From Candidatus Peribacter sp. UBA6535 (GTDB lineage: Bacteria > Patescibacteriota > Gracilibacteria > Peribacterales > Peribacteraceae), in NCBI GenBank assembly GCA_002436205.1, contig DJKT01000043.1, positions 1 through 9,486 on the forward strand: a stretch of 9,486 bases of DNA, in the 5' to 3' direction. Of the stretch, positions 4,826-9,486 are shown piece by piece (the stretch's first letter is position 1; each line of letters starts with the position of its first letter). The position numbers and the translations under genes were made by a program. The notes below the pieces were generated by a model. It was not told where the DNA came from. It saw only the letters and a program-made list of their open reading frames with translations, and did no database searches.

Positions 4826-5157
4826 TTTAGTTTTGCTCTGTACGGGGTCGCGAACATCTTGACGTATCTATCTTCACAGTACATTCCCCAACTACTCTTT
4901 GTGAGTGGATAATCATGTGGCACCGCATAAAAAGACATACCGGTCCACCAGCTTTCTTTGGGAGAGTATGTACACCTGATCTTAAGAATTTCACCGTTAG
5001 ACATTGTTCCCCAGTAGAAGCTCTCACATCCAGCCTGTTCAATATTGAGTATGGTACCGTCAACGCAAGGGCTTTCTGATAAAGAAAGATACTTGGTCTT
5101 GAATAGTTTGTTAGGACCGCAGCTAAGCAATAAAATTAATAAAGAGAACCTAATCAT
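4822..5157 (-). CDS. Cys-rich lipoprotein
   Basis: 111 residues. The N-terminus MIRFSLLILLLSC has Arg3, a hydrophobic core and a lipobox L10-L11-S12-C13. The mature part has four more Cys (31, 44, 62, 94), which could form two disulfides outside the cytoplasm. It is aromatic-rich with beta character (GCESFYWGTMSNGEILKIRC, WWTGMSFYAVP, SWGMYC). The ATG lies seven bases after the preceding stop; AGGA adjoins the start codon, so initiation probably relies on coupling. The TGA overlaps the next ATG. It is a surface or periplasmic-facing phage protein, possibly an exclusion factor. It shows no similarity to the other lipoprotein at 3715-4011. Confidence 0.85.
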   Translation of the reverse strand: MIRFSLLILLLSCGPNKLFKTKYLSLSESPCVDGTILNIEQAGCESFYWGTMSNGEILKIRCTYSPKESWWTGMSFYAVPHDYPLTKSSWGMYCEDRYVKMFATPYRAKLK

Positions 5158-5163
5158 TCCTAC

Positions 5164-5343
5164 TCACTTACCCTCACGACACAAACCCTCTTCAATCATT
5201 TCCATAGCCGCTCTTCCAAACCATCCTTGTAGTCGCCAGCATAGACCGGTATCAATTAAGTATTGCCACGCTTCGATAATCTTTTCATTATCATCACACT
5301 CAATAAAACCCTCTGTAATTCCAACTGCTTCGTATTCACTCAT
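5164..5343 (-). CDS. 59-residue acidic phage protein (WQYLIDTGL..LQGWFGR type)
   Basis: The frame starts MSEYEAVGITEGFIE and contains EAWQYLIDTGLCWRLQGWFG near residues 24-43, followed by the helix RAAMEMIEEGLC. This arrangement (A-W-Q-x-L-I-D-T-G-L-x-W-x-L-Q-G-x-F-G-R) is one I recognise from many small conserved phage proteins of unknown function. Trp- and acid-rich, helical and probably cytoplasmic. The ATG overlaps the stop of the preceding MKIGD paralogue (ATGA), so it is probably translated by coupling. It interrupts the paralogue array, which resumes at 4438. No enzymatic motif is visible. Confidence 0.8.
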   Translation of the reverse strand: MSEYEAVGITEGFIECDDNEKIIEAWQYLIDTGLCWRLQGWFGRAAMEMIEEGLCREGK

Positions 5344-5510
5344 TTAATCACCTCTAAAGCTAGCCAGTTGACAGGTATCACCTCTCCATTTACAAGCACA
5401 TCTACGAAAGATGAATTCATGCCGTGACGAAGCTCGCTCACTACAATACCAGTGACTATCCCATGATACCATGGCACGTTTTTCCAGCGCACCATGTCAC
5501 CTATCTTCAT
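5340..5510 (-). CDS. MKVGD-family small protein (MKIGD variant)
   Basis: 56 residues from ATG at 5510. An in-frame start further upstream (5558) lies inside the preceding gene and lacks family support. Strands: GDMVRWKN, HGIVTGIVVS, FVDVLVNGEVIPVNWLALEVI. The hydrophobic-x-V-L-x-N-G-x-V pattern in the fourth strand matches the copies at 5497-5697 and 5684-5929. The first 14 bases overlap the previous paralogue. The next gene is unrelated and overlaps by ATGA only, and this protein lacks the E-S/D-R tail, ending EVIK. Confidence 0.85.
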   Translation of the reverse strand: MKIGDMVRWKNVPWYHGIVTGIVVSELRHGMNSSFVDVLVNGEVIPVNWLALEVIK

Positions 5511-5697
5511 TAAGCACCGCCAGTTCATCTTGAGATACTCTAGAAACGTAACCATCATTCCACAAGACCTCGATAAGTGGTGAATACTCTACATCTTGAA
5601 TAACACGAATCACAAGTCCTGTGGTGTCTGATATCGACGACATCTCCTCACCCCATGGGTCTAGACCGAGGCATGCGACTATATCACCTGTCTTCAT
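5497..5697 (-). CDS. MKVGD-family small protein (MKTGD variant)
   Basis: 66 residues from ATG at 5697. After MKTGDIVACLGLDPWGEEM comes a variable loop, then TTGLVIRVIQD and LIEVLWNDGYVSRVSQDELAVL, the family's strand-turn-strand core. It ends LNEDR, read from bases that also encode MKIGD of the next copy. Its own start overlaps the previous copy by 14 bases. No strong ribosome site precedes the ATG, so it may depend on ribosomes finishing the upstream gene. Confidence 0.85.
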   Translation of the reverse strand: MKTGDIVACLGLDPWGEEMSSISDTTGLVIRVIQDVEYSPLIEVLWNDGYVSRVSQDELAVLNEDR

Positions 5698-5929
5698 CAA
5701 TTACATCCAGCGAATTCTCTGCCATATTCTCGGTTAGTCTTCCATTCGACCATAGTACTGTAACAGAGCGGCCGAGCCATTCTCCCCACTTGGCATATTT
5801 TTCGGGTATCTGGTCTCGCCGGTCAGAGACCTCAACAATCACGCCAACTTGATCAGGACGCTTCGGCGCCCGGCTACCTCTAAACTCGATGAGTTTGAAG
5901 TTTTGTTTAACTGTATCACCGACTTTCAT
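5684..5929 (-). CDS. MKVGD-family small protein (longest copy)
   Basis: 81 residues from ATG at 5929, with AGGTGG five bases upstream. It carries a long variable loop between strands 1 and 2 (residues about 9-27) and another at 36-53, then RSVTVLWSNGRLTENMAENSLDVI. It ends DEDR, overlapping the next copy by 14 bases. It joins the previous paralogue differently from the rest: only TGATG is shared, a one-base overlap. This is the single exception in the array. Confidence 0.85.
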   Translation of the reverse strand: MKVGDTVKQNFKLIEFRGSRAPKRPDQVGVIVEVSDRRDQIPEKYAKWGEWLGRSVTVLWSNGRLTENMAENSLDVIDEDR

Positions 5930-6093
5930 CACACCACCTGTAGCTGTTCTGGATACTCTTCTTCACAGGGAAAATCTTCTCCCCAAAATACTAGCACCAT
6001 ATCACGAGAGTATCCCAGCACTAGACCAACCCTATGCCACATGGTGCACCCACTCCGGTCATTAGACATTCTTACTGTGTCACCGACTTTCAT
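5929..6093 (-). CDS. MKVGD-family small protein (shortest copy)
   Basis: 54 residues, MKVGDTVRMSNDRSG at the start. Its core HRVGLVLGYSRDMVLVFWGED is recognisably the family strand pair, with acidic residues (EDFPCEEEYPEQ) in place of the usual final turn. The start overlaps the end of the previous copy by 14 bases. The stop TGA overlaps the next ATG by one base, and accordingly the C-terminus is LQVV instead of the -E-S/D-R tail. Function unknown, as for its paralogues. Confidence 0.8.
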   Translation of the reverse strand: MKVGDTVRMSNDRSGCTMWHRVGLVLGYSRDMVLVFWGEDFPCEEEYPEQLQVV

Positions 6094-6256
6094 TTGCTAG
6101 TCTCAAGTTATCTAACCGTATACGAACCACTCCCGTATCGAACAACACCCTGGCTGAAATGCAGTGCTTAACATCTTGTACGAATGTAATCACGCCCAGC
6201 TTTCCACCAATATTTTCCAACCACGAATCTGCTTTGACAATATCACCGACTTTCAC
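6080..6256 (-). CDS. MKVGD-family small protein, GTG start
   Basis: 58 residues from GTG at 6256. This start is chosen because it gives the family motif (V/M)KVGDIV and because GGAG sits seven bases upstream. The in-frame ATG at 6274 would place that ribosome site inside the gene. The core is KLGVITFVQD and SARVLFDTGVVRIRLDNLRL, and it ends ANESR. It overlaps a paralogue by 14 bases at both ends, so its first five and last five codons are each read in two frames. Confidence 0.85.
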   Translation of the reverse strand: MKVGDIVKADSWLENIGGKLGVITFVQDVKHCISARVLFDTGVVRIRLDNLRLANESR

Positions 6257-6476
6257 TGACCATCTCCAATTCATGTTTATGAAACCACTTCTTTTTTCGA
6301 CTTAAGTGAGGAAAGAAAACAAGCAGAGCAGTGGGGGTTCTATAATCGGGTTGACGTGCTTCCGTGTGGCGCACTTCAACGACCACGCCGACATCACTCG
6401 CGAGGGATGCTGACGGAAAGCCTGCGTACGGAGGATCATGTGCCCCCCTGGGTCGTACTAGATCACCGACTGTCAT
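6243..6476 (-). CDS. MKVGD-family small protein (first copy)
   Basis: 77 residues from ATG at 6476 (MTVGDLVRPRG), with AAGGAG eight bases upstream. A TTG two codons earlier would be too close to that site. A Pro/Ala loop (DPPYAGFPSASLA) is followed by VGVVVEVRHTEA, then TALLVFFPHLSRKKKWFHKHELEMV, with a basic turn at KKK. It ends SESR, overlapping the next copy by 14 bases. It is the promoter-proximal member and has the strongest ribosome site of the array. Confidence 0.85.
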   Translation of the reverse strand: MTVGDLVRPRGAHDPPYAGFPSASLASDVGVVVEVRHTEARQPDYRTPTALLVFFPHLSRKKKWFHKHELEMVSESR

Positions 6477-6570
6477 TGACAACGCTCCTTTTCAACCTGA
6501 TTAATTCTTCCAGCTATCATATTCTAATATGCAAAGTACAATAATGCACAAGCTCACCAAGAGAACTTCT
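6477..6570 (-). promoter_or_regulatory. 94-base leader before the MKVGD array
   Basis: This is the longest gap in the centre of the window and the natural place for a promoter driving the array. The minus strand has an AT-rich stretch with TATGAT (6521-6516), five of six bases of a -10 element, but no good -35 at 16-18 bases. It ends in the AAGGAG ribosome site. The promoter call is weak. Confidence 0.25.
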
Positions 6571-7050
6571 TCAAAGTAGTCCCGGATTTTCACTGATACA
6601 TCCTTCCACTGTTTTTGCTAGAGTCTCCAAAGTCTGTTCATCTCTCATTCGATGGTCAACACCTGTTTCGATCAACGTAACATTGTATATTTCGGCTAGC
6701 CGCTTACTGTCCTCGAACCTGATAATCGTATCATCTCTTGAATGGAGAATCATGGTATCGCTAGCCAACTTCTTTCCCGCCGTCTGGCGATAGTGGGACC
6801 AGGCAGGAGCGATCAAGATGAGACGCGCATGCGTCTCGAGGCACATAGCAATTGCTCCTCCACGACTGGATCCCACGATGATATCAGGTGCTTGAGTATC
6901 GACAATATCTTGAGCAGTCGCGACAGACTTTTCAAATGAATGCTTCGTCAAGAAGGGATTAAAAATGGTGTACCCATCTCGCTCGAGTCGACTAACCTTC
7001 TCGCCTCCGGGCTCTGATTCTTTTCCATGCAGAAATAAAATCTTTATCAT
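6571..7050 (-). CDS. Small alpha/beta-hydrolase (esterase-like)
   Basis: 159 residues from ATG 7050, which has AGGAAGG upstream inside the end of the previous gene; an in-frame ATG at 7071 lacks a ribosome site. The first strand and oxyanion loop are MIKILFLHGKES (H8-G9). The nucleophile elbow is IVGSSRGGA, G60-S61-S62-R63-G64, with Ser62 as nucleophile. The acid is probably Asp107 in LHSRDDTII, and His133 in GVDHRM completes the triad. The short length with no lid resembles YqiA/RBBP9-type small serine hydrolases. The substrate is unknown; it might be an ester on a host metabolite or envelope component. There is no signal peptide, so it should act in the cytoplasm. It follows the preceding stop by four bases. 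Confidence 0.9.
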   Translation of the reverse strand: MIKILFLHGKESEPGGEKVSRLERDGYTIFNPFLTKHSFEKSVATAQDIVDTQAPDIIVGSSRGGAIAMCLETHARLILIAPAWSHYRQTAGKKLASDTMILHSRDDTIIRFEDSKRLAEIYNVTLIETGVDHRMRDEQTLETLAKTVEGCISENPGLL

Positions 7051-7054
7051 AATA

Positions 7055-7465
7055 TTACTTACCTTCCTCATTTATCAAGTCGATGACACGTACAGTCTTT
7101 GTAAGAAAATCTGCTTGAGAAGACATATTTTTGCTACATCCGATGCCGTGCCAAAGGATATTATAAAAACAGAAGTTGTAGAAGTTGTGCCCAACCGAAT
7201 TATTATTGACCCACGTTCCCCTCAAGACAGTACCGAGCGCGCCAAGAGGAGGACCTCCCTCTGGATTCATGAGTATGTGATGCTGAAATGTTGGTACGTA
7301 CCTAACAAGCGCGCCGATCAGGTCTGTCTTCCACGGAGTAATCTTCTTCCCTGTTGATACGACCTTCCAACGTTCCCGCAGCGCGAGTGTCACATTAGTA
7401 TCATGGGGGTTGACATACCGAGGGATGTCTTCATACCGTACCGGTGATAGTTTACACGTTGTCAT
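7055..7465 (-). CDS. Unrecognised phage protein with a Gly/Pro-rich centre
   Basis: 136 residues from ATG at 7465, with GGAAGAC upstream and an ATGA overlap with the preceding stop; a much longer frame from 7615 would run through that gene and is rejected. Residues 52-66 (ALVRYVPTFQHHILM) and 75-116 (LGALGTVLRGTWVNN, then HNFYNFCFYNILWHG) look like beta strands. The loop NPEGGPPLG (67-75) lies between them. A G-x-V...V-x-H-N-F run and a closing D-F-L-x-K-T-V could be another SH3-like barrel, but the similarity is too weak to claim. Function unknown. Confidence 0.75.
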   Translation of the reverse strand: MTTCKLSPVRYEDIPRYVNPHDTNVTLALRERWKVVSTGKKITPWKTDLIGALVRYVPTFQHHILMNPEGGPPLGALGTVLRGTWVNNNSVGHNFYNFCFYNILWHGIGCSKNMSSQADFLTKTVRVIDLINEEGK

Positions 7466-7680
7466 GGTCTGTCTTCCAAATAGTAGAACTTGCTTCCGAT
7501 GGCGTAAAAGACACGAGCGACGAAGTCGCCGAGGTGCTGATAGATGGGGCGAGCTCGTTCTTCCCCGGTGGCGATCCAGTGCGCTTCCCATGCTCGATCC
7601 GTGGTGCGATCCCACACTCGGAAGGCGATCTCACAAAAGAACCAGCCCAGCCAGCCGAAAATATTCCTCATGAATTTCAT
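7462..7680 (-). CDS. 72-residue Trp/Phe-rich small protein, possibly membrane-associated
   Basis: The frame starts MKFMRNIFGWLGWFFCEIAF, a hydrophobic, aromatic N-terminus that could be a membrane anchor or amphipathic helix. The rest is charged, with DRTTDRAWEAHW and GDFVARVFYAIGSKFYYLE. ATG follows directly on the previous gene's TAA (GGGTAAATG), with AAGG just upstream inside that gene. The second in-frame ATG (codon 4, 7671) is an alternative. The TGA overlaps the next ATG. No family is recognised. Confidence 0.75.
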   Translation of the reverse strand: MKFMRNIFGWLGWFFCEIAFRVWDRTTDRAWEAHWIATGEERARPIYQHLGDFVARVFYAIGSKFYYLEDRP

Positions 7681-7932
7681 TTACCCGCCTTGGGCGGGAG
7701 AGCGACTTGGAGTTTCGAAAAGACCAAACCATCCCGGGTCATCGCACCTTTGACGCTCGAGGTGCACGAGACTTTGGCCCAGCGGTTCAAGCAGGTCTCG
7801 GTGTACACGATCGTAATCCTTTGAGCGTAGCAAGACATCGGCCGGGACGCATAGCGAACCCGCACCAAAGTACTCGACTCCAAAGTCGATACATTGGTTG
7901 CGATCTAGATAAACGATATTTCCATCAGACAT
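7681..7932 (-). CDS. Unrecognised 83-residue phage protein
   Basis: MSDGNIVYLDRNQCIDFG at the start, with a strong GAGGAGAG ribosome site three bases before the ATG. The sequence mixes short strands (GVEYFGAGSLCVPADVLL) and a helix (RDLLEPLGQSLVHLERQRC), with three Cys and no repeated spacing. The C-terminus (PSRSPAQGG) looks flexible. It begins 12 bases after the zinc-protein stop and ends directly against the next ATG, so it belongs to the same transcription unit. Function unknown. Confidence 0.75.
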   Translation of the reverse strand: MSDGNIVYLDRNQCIDFGVEYFGAGSLCVPADVLLRSKDYDRVHRDLLEPLGQSLVHLERQRCDDPGWFGLFETPSRSPAQGG

Positions 7933-7944
7933 ATTCTCTCCTCA

Positions 7945-8502
7945 TTACCATCGGGATCCCCAGTGTCGGCGACGCTTTCTATACTTGAAAGCCGCAGAGT
8001 CGCGGGCCTTCTCTTCATCGCTCTTCCAGCAGATTTCAGCACAGACTTGCTTTCCATTCTTCGTAGCGAACTTAGGAGCATTACAGCTATAACAACGAGC
8101 TCCCGTCTTGCAGCTACGCCAGGCGTCACGCATACGTGCCACCATGCGATCTACAATGTCGTCGATGTCCCCCGTACGATTCACCCTCTTATCACTTGTC
8201 AGGCCCCTCGTCTCTCCATCCTTGGTAACATATACCGCTGACACCCGGATAGCATCAGACCCCGCGAGGCGTACCTCGTAGGGCATTGTATCACCGTCCC
8301 CGATGACAGTCGTGTACACCATCACCTTCATCCCGTCCGTCGCTTCACCGACGATTCGTGAGAAGATCTTCTCGGCCATTTCCGGTTTGACGAGCTTACG
8401 TTTCGGTGGCTCCTGTACAAAGCCGGCCTCCTCTAGCCTTCCAAGGATAGAGAGAGCCAGCAATTGACGGAGCATCGGTACAGTGGGATCGTAATTCGAC
8501 AT
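7945..8502 (-). CDS. Phage protein with C-terminal C4 zinc site
   Basis: 185 residues. An N-terminal helical part (LRQLLALSILGRLEEAGF) is followed by a beta-rich middle (DGMKVMVYTTVIGDG, DAIRVSAVYVTKDGETRGL). Then come KRVNRTGDIDDIVDRMVARMRDAW and a zinc ribbon C137-x2-C140-x13-C154-x3-C158 (CYSCNAPKF...QVCAEICW). The tail is strongly basic (FKYRKRRRHWGSRW), so nucleic-acid binding is plausible (inference). The combination of the R-V-N-R segment, RMR-x-AW and C-x-x-C...C-A-E-I-C-W is one I associate with conserved phage proteins of unknown role. No Shine-Dalgarno sequence is visible before the ATG; the leader is pyrimidine-rich. Confidence 0.8.
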   Translation of the reverse strand: MSNYDPTVPMLRQLLALSILGRLEEAGFVQEPPKRKLVKPEMAEKIFSRIVGEATDGMKVMVYTTVIGDGDTMPYEVRLAGSDAIRVSAVYVTKDGETRGLTSDKRVNRTGDIDDIVDRMVARMRDAWRSCKTGARCYSCNAPKFATKNGKQVCAEICWKSDEEKARDSAAFKYRKRRRHWGSRW

Positions 8503-8647
8503 GTGTGTAAGTGTAATGGGTAAAAAGGATAGAGGAGAGATGGGAGCCCGTCTTTATTCACGGTACGGGTATTGGCTATTTAACTGTTCACCAGCCCTCA
8601 GCGAGACGCGATACCTTAGTTAACTGGTCCGCGTGCATGGGCCTTAT
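8503..8647. other. 145-base region without a firm gene
   Basis: On the minus strand there is a 16-codon frame at 8638-8588 (MHADQLTKVSRLAEGW) with AAGG three bases before its ATG, nine bases after the preceding stop. It is possible but unproven. CCCGT and ACGGG (8566-8547 area) could pair with a 13-base loop, but no T-run follows directly. The last 25 bases before the zinc-protein gene are pyrimidine-rich. I see no convincing promoter. Confidence 0.3.
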
Positions 8648-8866
8648 CTACGATGACTGTCGACTCCCATCGACTCTACTGGGTATCCCCAGCAGCTCCT
8701 CATAATATTTGTTCGTAAAGGCCATGTGATTGGCGCGGGTGCGTGATCGGGAAACCGGACATCCCTTGCGGGTCAGACATTTCCTACGTTGCTCGATGGT
8801 TCTTAACCCATCGTCACCCCAAGCTTTGCCGCTCAATGTTGAGCCGGACACATGGAGCCAAGCCAT
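8648..8866 (-). CDS. Small basic phage protein
   Basis: 72 residues from ATG, with AAAGGA eight bases upstream and a candidate promoter about 70 bases upstream. It starts MAWLHVSGSTLSGKAWGDDG. The centre is strongly basic with two Cys (EQRRKCLTRKGCPVSRSRTR), and the end is acidic then polar (KYYEELLGIPSRVDGS). The basic centre could contact nucleic acid. The spacing C-x5-C is not a zinc site by itself. Opposite-strand frames over the same bases are longer but lack ribosome sites. It is the first gene after the predicted transcription boundary. No family is recognised. Confidence 0.55.
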   Translation of the reverse strand: MAWLHVSGSTLSGKAWGDDGLRTIEQRRKCLTRKGCPVSRSRTRANHMAFTNKYYEELLGIPSRVDGSRQSS

Positions 8867-8924
8867 TTGCTACTTCCTTTACGAGATTCAAAGAACGGAG
8901 GGAGGGGAACTATCTACCCCAACC

Positions 8925-8942
8925 TTCATTTATATTATACCA
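8925..8942 (-). promoter_or_regulatory. Extended -10 promoter, also resembling a T4-type late promoter
   Basis: The minus strand reads TGGTATAATATAAATG. TGG-TATAAT (8942-8934) is a perfect extended -10 element. The overlapping TATAAATG matches the T4 late consensus TATAAATA at seven of eight bases. No strong -35 is seen. It lies in a 111-base gap after a weak terminator, which is the right place to start the operon that follows. Confidence 0.5.
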
Positions 8943-8965
8943 CATGAGGACGAGCTTTGCACGAG

Positions 8966-8988
8966 GAAAAACAAAAGTTATCCTTTTG
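8966..8988 (-). terminator. Weak rho-independent terminator
   Basis: On the minus strand CAAAAG, a five-base loop and CTTTTG are followed at once by five T. The 6-bp stem is AT-rich and overlaps the TAA of the gene ending at 8978. The weakness of the stem makes read-through likely. Confidence 0.4.
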
Positions 8989-9271
8989 AGATACCGTAGA
9001 CTTCCGATGACTTCATGCGGCGTATCTTGCCATCACCACATAGCACGTCGTAGAAATACAGACAGTCGGATGTGTATATGTACATGTGACTCACGACGAT
9101 ACCTGTGTATAAGGCAGTACCCGACTGATCGTAAGCAGCACCGTCGCTATCATGACACGCAATACCGGTGATCTCCCAGTCATTGTTCGGGTAGAAGTAG
9201 ATGAGCTCGCCGCCATGGTGGGCTGGGGGAGCTAGCTTGTCTAGAGGTATGGGGTATTCGCGCTTCGACAT
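8978..9271 (-). CDS. Unrecognised 97-residue phage protein, beta-rich
   Basis: MSKREYPIPLDKLAPPAHHGG at the start, with AGGTG four bases before the ATG. It has alternating strands (GELIYFYP, WEITGIACHD, ALYTGIVVSHMYIY) and a final segment CLYFYDVLCGDGKIRRMKSSEVYGI. That last piece has the same V-L-x-x-D-G-x-I/V...S-x-E-V layout as the end of the MKVGD paralogues, although the MKVGD start is absent. It may be a distant SH3-like relative; this is a weak inference. It ends in the predicted terminator. Confidence 0.8.
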   Translation of the reverse strand: MSKREYPIPLDKLAPPAHHGGELIYFYPNNDWEITGIACHDSDGAAYDQSGTALYTGIVVSHMYIYTSDCLYFYDVLCGDGKIRRMKSSEVYGISKG

Positions 9272-9288
9272 GATACACCTGCCTGCGT

Positions 9289-9471
9289 TTAACTATCATC
9301 GATCTCATCCCCTTGCCACTTAGCGATATACATTGCCAGGTCTGTCATGTGGCCCATCTCTGATATGCTCATCTCTGACATGCCATCCAGCAGTCTTATG
9401 CGCAATTCGTCTACATCGACCTCTACGACACCGTCTACAGTCTCTACTTTGAAGCTGAGGATTTTGATCAT
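9289..9471 (-). CDS. 60-residue acidic phage protein, start possibly outside the window
   Basis: MIKILSFKVETVDGVVEVDV, then a helical segment (DELRIRLLDGMSEMSISEM, MTDLAMYIAKW) and the acidic end GDEIDDS. The ATG at 9471 has no ribosome site, and the frame stays open for five more codons to the right edge (ALFVP), so the true start may lie upstream. The stop is 17 bases before the next ATG. No family is recognised. Confidence 0.65.
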   Translation of the reverse strand: MIKILSFKVETVDGVVEVDVDELRIRLLDGMSEMSISEMGHMTDLAMYIAKWQGDEIDDS

Positions 9472-9486
9472 AGGGACGAACAGGGC

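Larger units (their letters stand above)
5340..6476 (-). repeat. Tandem array of six interlocked MKVGD paralogues
   Basis: Six genes of 54-81 codons in head-to-tail order. Four of the five internal joints have the same 14-base overlap, from ATG or GTG to the TGA inside GGTGAY; the fifth overlaps by one base. Another pair with the same 14-base joint lies at 4021-4438. The proteins share the start motif M-K-V/I/T-G-D-x-V and an end pattern V-x-V-L-W-x-x-G-x-V-x6-L-x-V, with loops of variable length. Confidence 0.85.

Noticed and set aside
4021..6476. MKVGD repeats as a possible CRISPR or simple DNA repeat array
   Set aside because: Similarity is at the protein level with variable lengths and loops; the DNA repeats are limited to the short overlap motif and there are no spacers.
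6965..7357. 130-codon plus-strand frame
   Set aside because: It is antisense to the alpha/beta hydrolase start and the gene before it; no ribosome site and no plausible domain.
7466..7615. 50-codon N-terminal extension of the gene ending at 7055
   Set aside because: It would run through the 72-residue gene in another frame, is Arg/Ser-rich without structure, and the ATG at 7465 has both a ribosome site and an ATGA overlap.
7444..7824. 126-codon plus-strand frame
   Set aside because: It lies antisense to three coupled minus-strand genes with ribosome sites; no motif or start support.
8588..8638. 16-codon minus-strand frame MHADQLTKVSRLAEGW
   Set aside because: It has a start and a close AAGG, but it is too short and has no paralogue or conserved context to support it as a gene; noted only in the region entry.
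8831..8844. Perfect palindrome GCTCAATGTTGAGC and a nearby CGATGG/CCATCG hairpin
   Set aside because: Both fall inside a likely coding region, have no T-run and do not build a larger conserved RNA shape such as a tRNA.
8743..9171. 142-codon plus-strand frame
   Set aside because: It is antisense to two better-supported minus-strand genes, lacks a ribosome site and has an Arg/His/Cys-heavy composition typical of a shadow frame.

Overview
The window looks like a piece of a tailed double-stranded DNA phage genome. Every gene I can support lies on the minus strand, so transcription runs from high to low coordinates. The genes are short (about 16 to 185 codons), closely packed and often overlap by ATGA, TGATG or 14 bases. 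Most match no cellular protein I recognise. There are no tRNAs, rRNAs, insertion sequences or CRISPR arrays. The host cannot be named from the sequence. I infer a phage of an uncultured or environmental bacterium from the gene style, not from a database match.

Layout in transcription order. (1) 9471-8978: two small genes, then a weak terminator and a well-formed extended -10 promoter. (2) 8866-7055: a small basic protein, a C4 zinc-binding protein and three unrecognised small proteins in a coupled series. (3) 7050-6571: a small alpha/beta hydrolase. (4) 6476-5340: six consecutive small paralogues that begin MKVGD or a close variant; two more lie at 4438-4021. (5) Between them, 5343-4471: a small acidic protein, a lipoprotein, a 41-residue protein and a CxxC/CxxC zinc protein. 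(6) 4011-3172: a second lipoprotein and a single-domain HD hydrolase of the RelA/SpoT-MESH1 type. (7) 3104-437: five proteins that share a basic N-terminal peptide of the form MKxTKxxLxxIIKE, interrupted by a two-helix membrane protein, and followed by a gene cut by the left window edge.

Two features stand out. First, the shared N-terminal peptide always ends in I-[KR]-E. This fits the I/L-x-E cleavage rule of the T4 prohead protease gp21, so the five proteins may be internal head proteins carrying a removable capsid-targeting tag (inference). The tag appears to have moved between genes together with the upstream junction, because a 100-base block spanning that junction is duplicated. Second, five of the six joints between MKVGD paralogues share an identical 14-base overlap: the upstream stop TGA sits inside the Gly-Asp codons (GGTGA) of the next gene's start motif. 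Each gene therefore interlocks with the next, and the shared C-terminal -E-S/D-R/W tail is an out-of-frame reading of the neighbour's start.

Taken together, one end (low coordinates) looks like virion or internal-protein territory. The rest looks like small accessory genes for host interaction: alarmone hydrolysis, an esterase-like hydrolase, surface lipoproteins and a family of probable SH3-like barrels.
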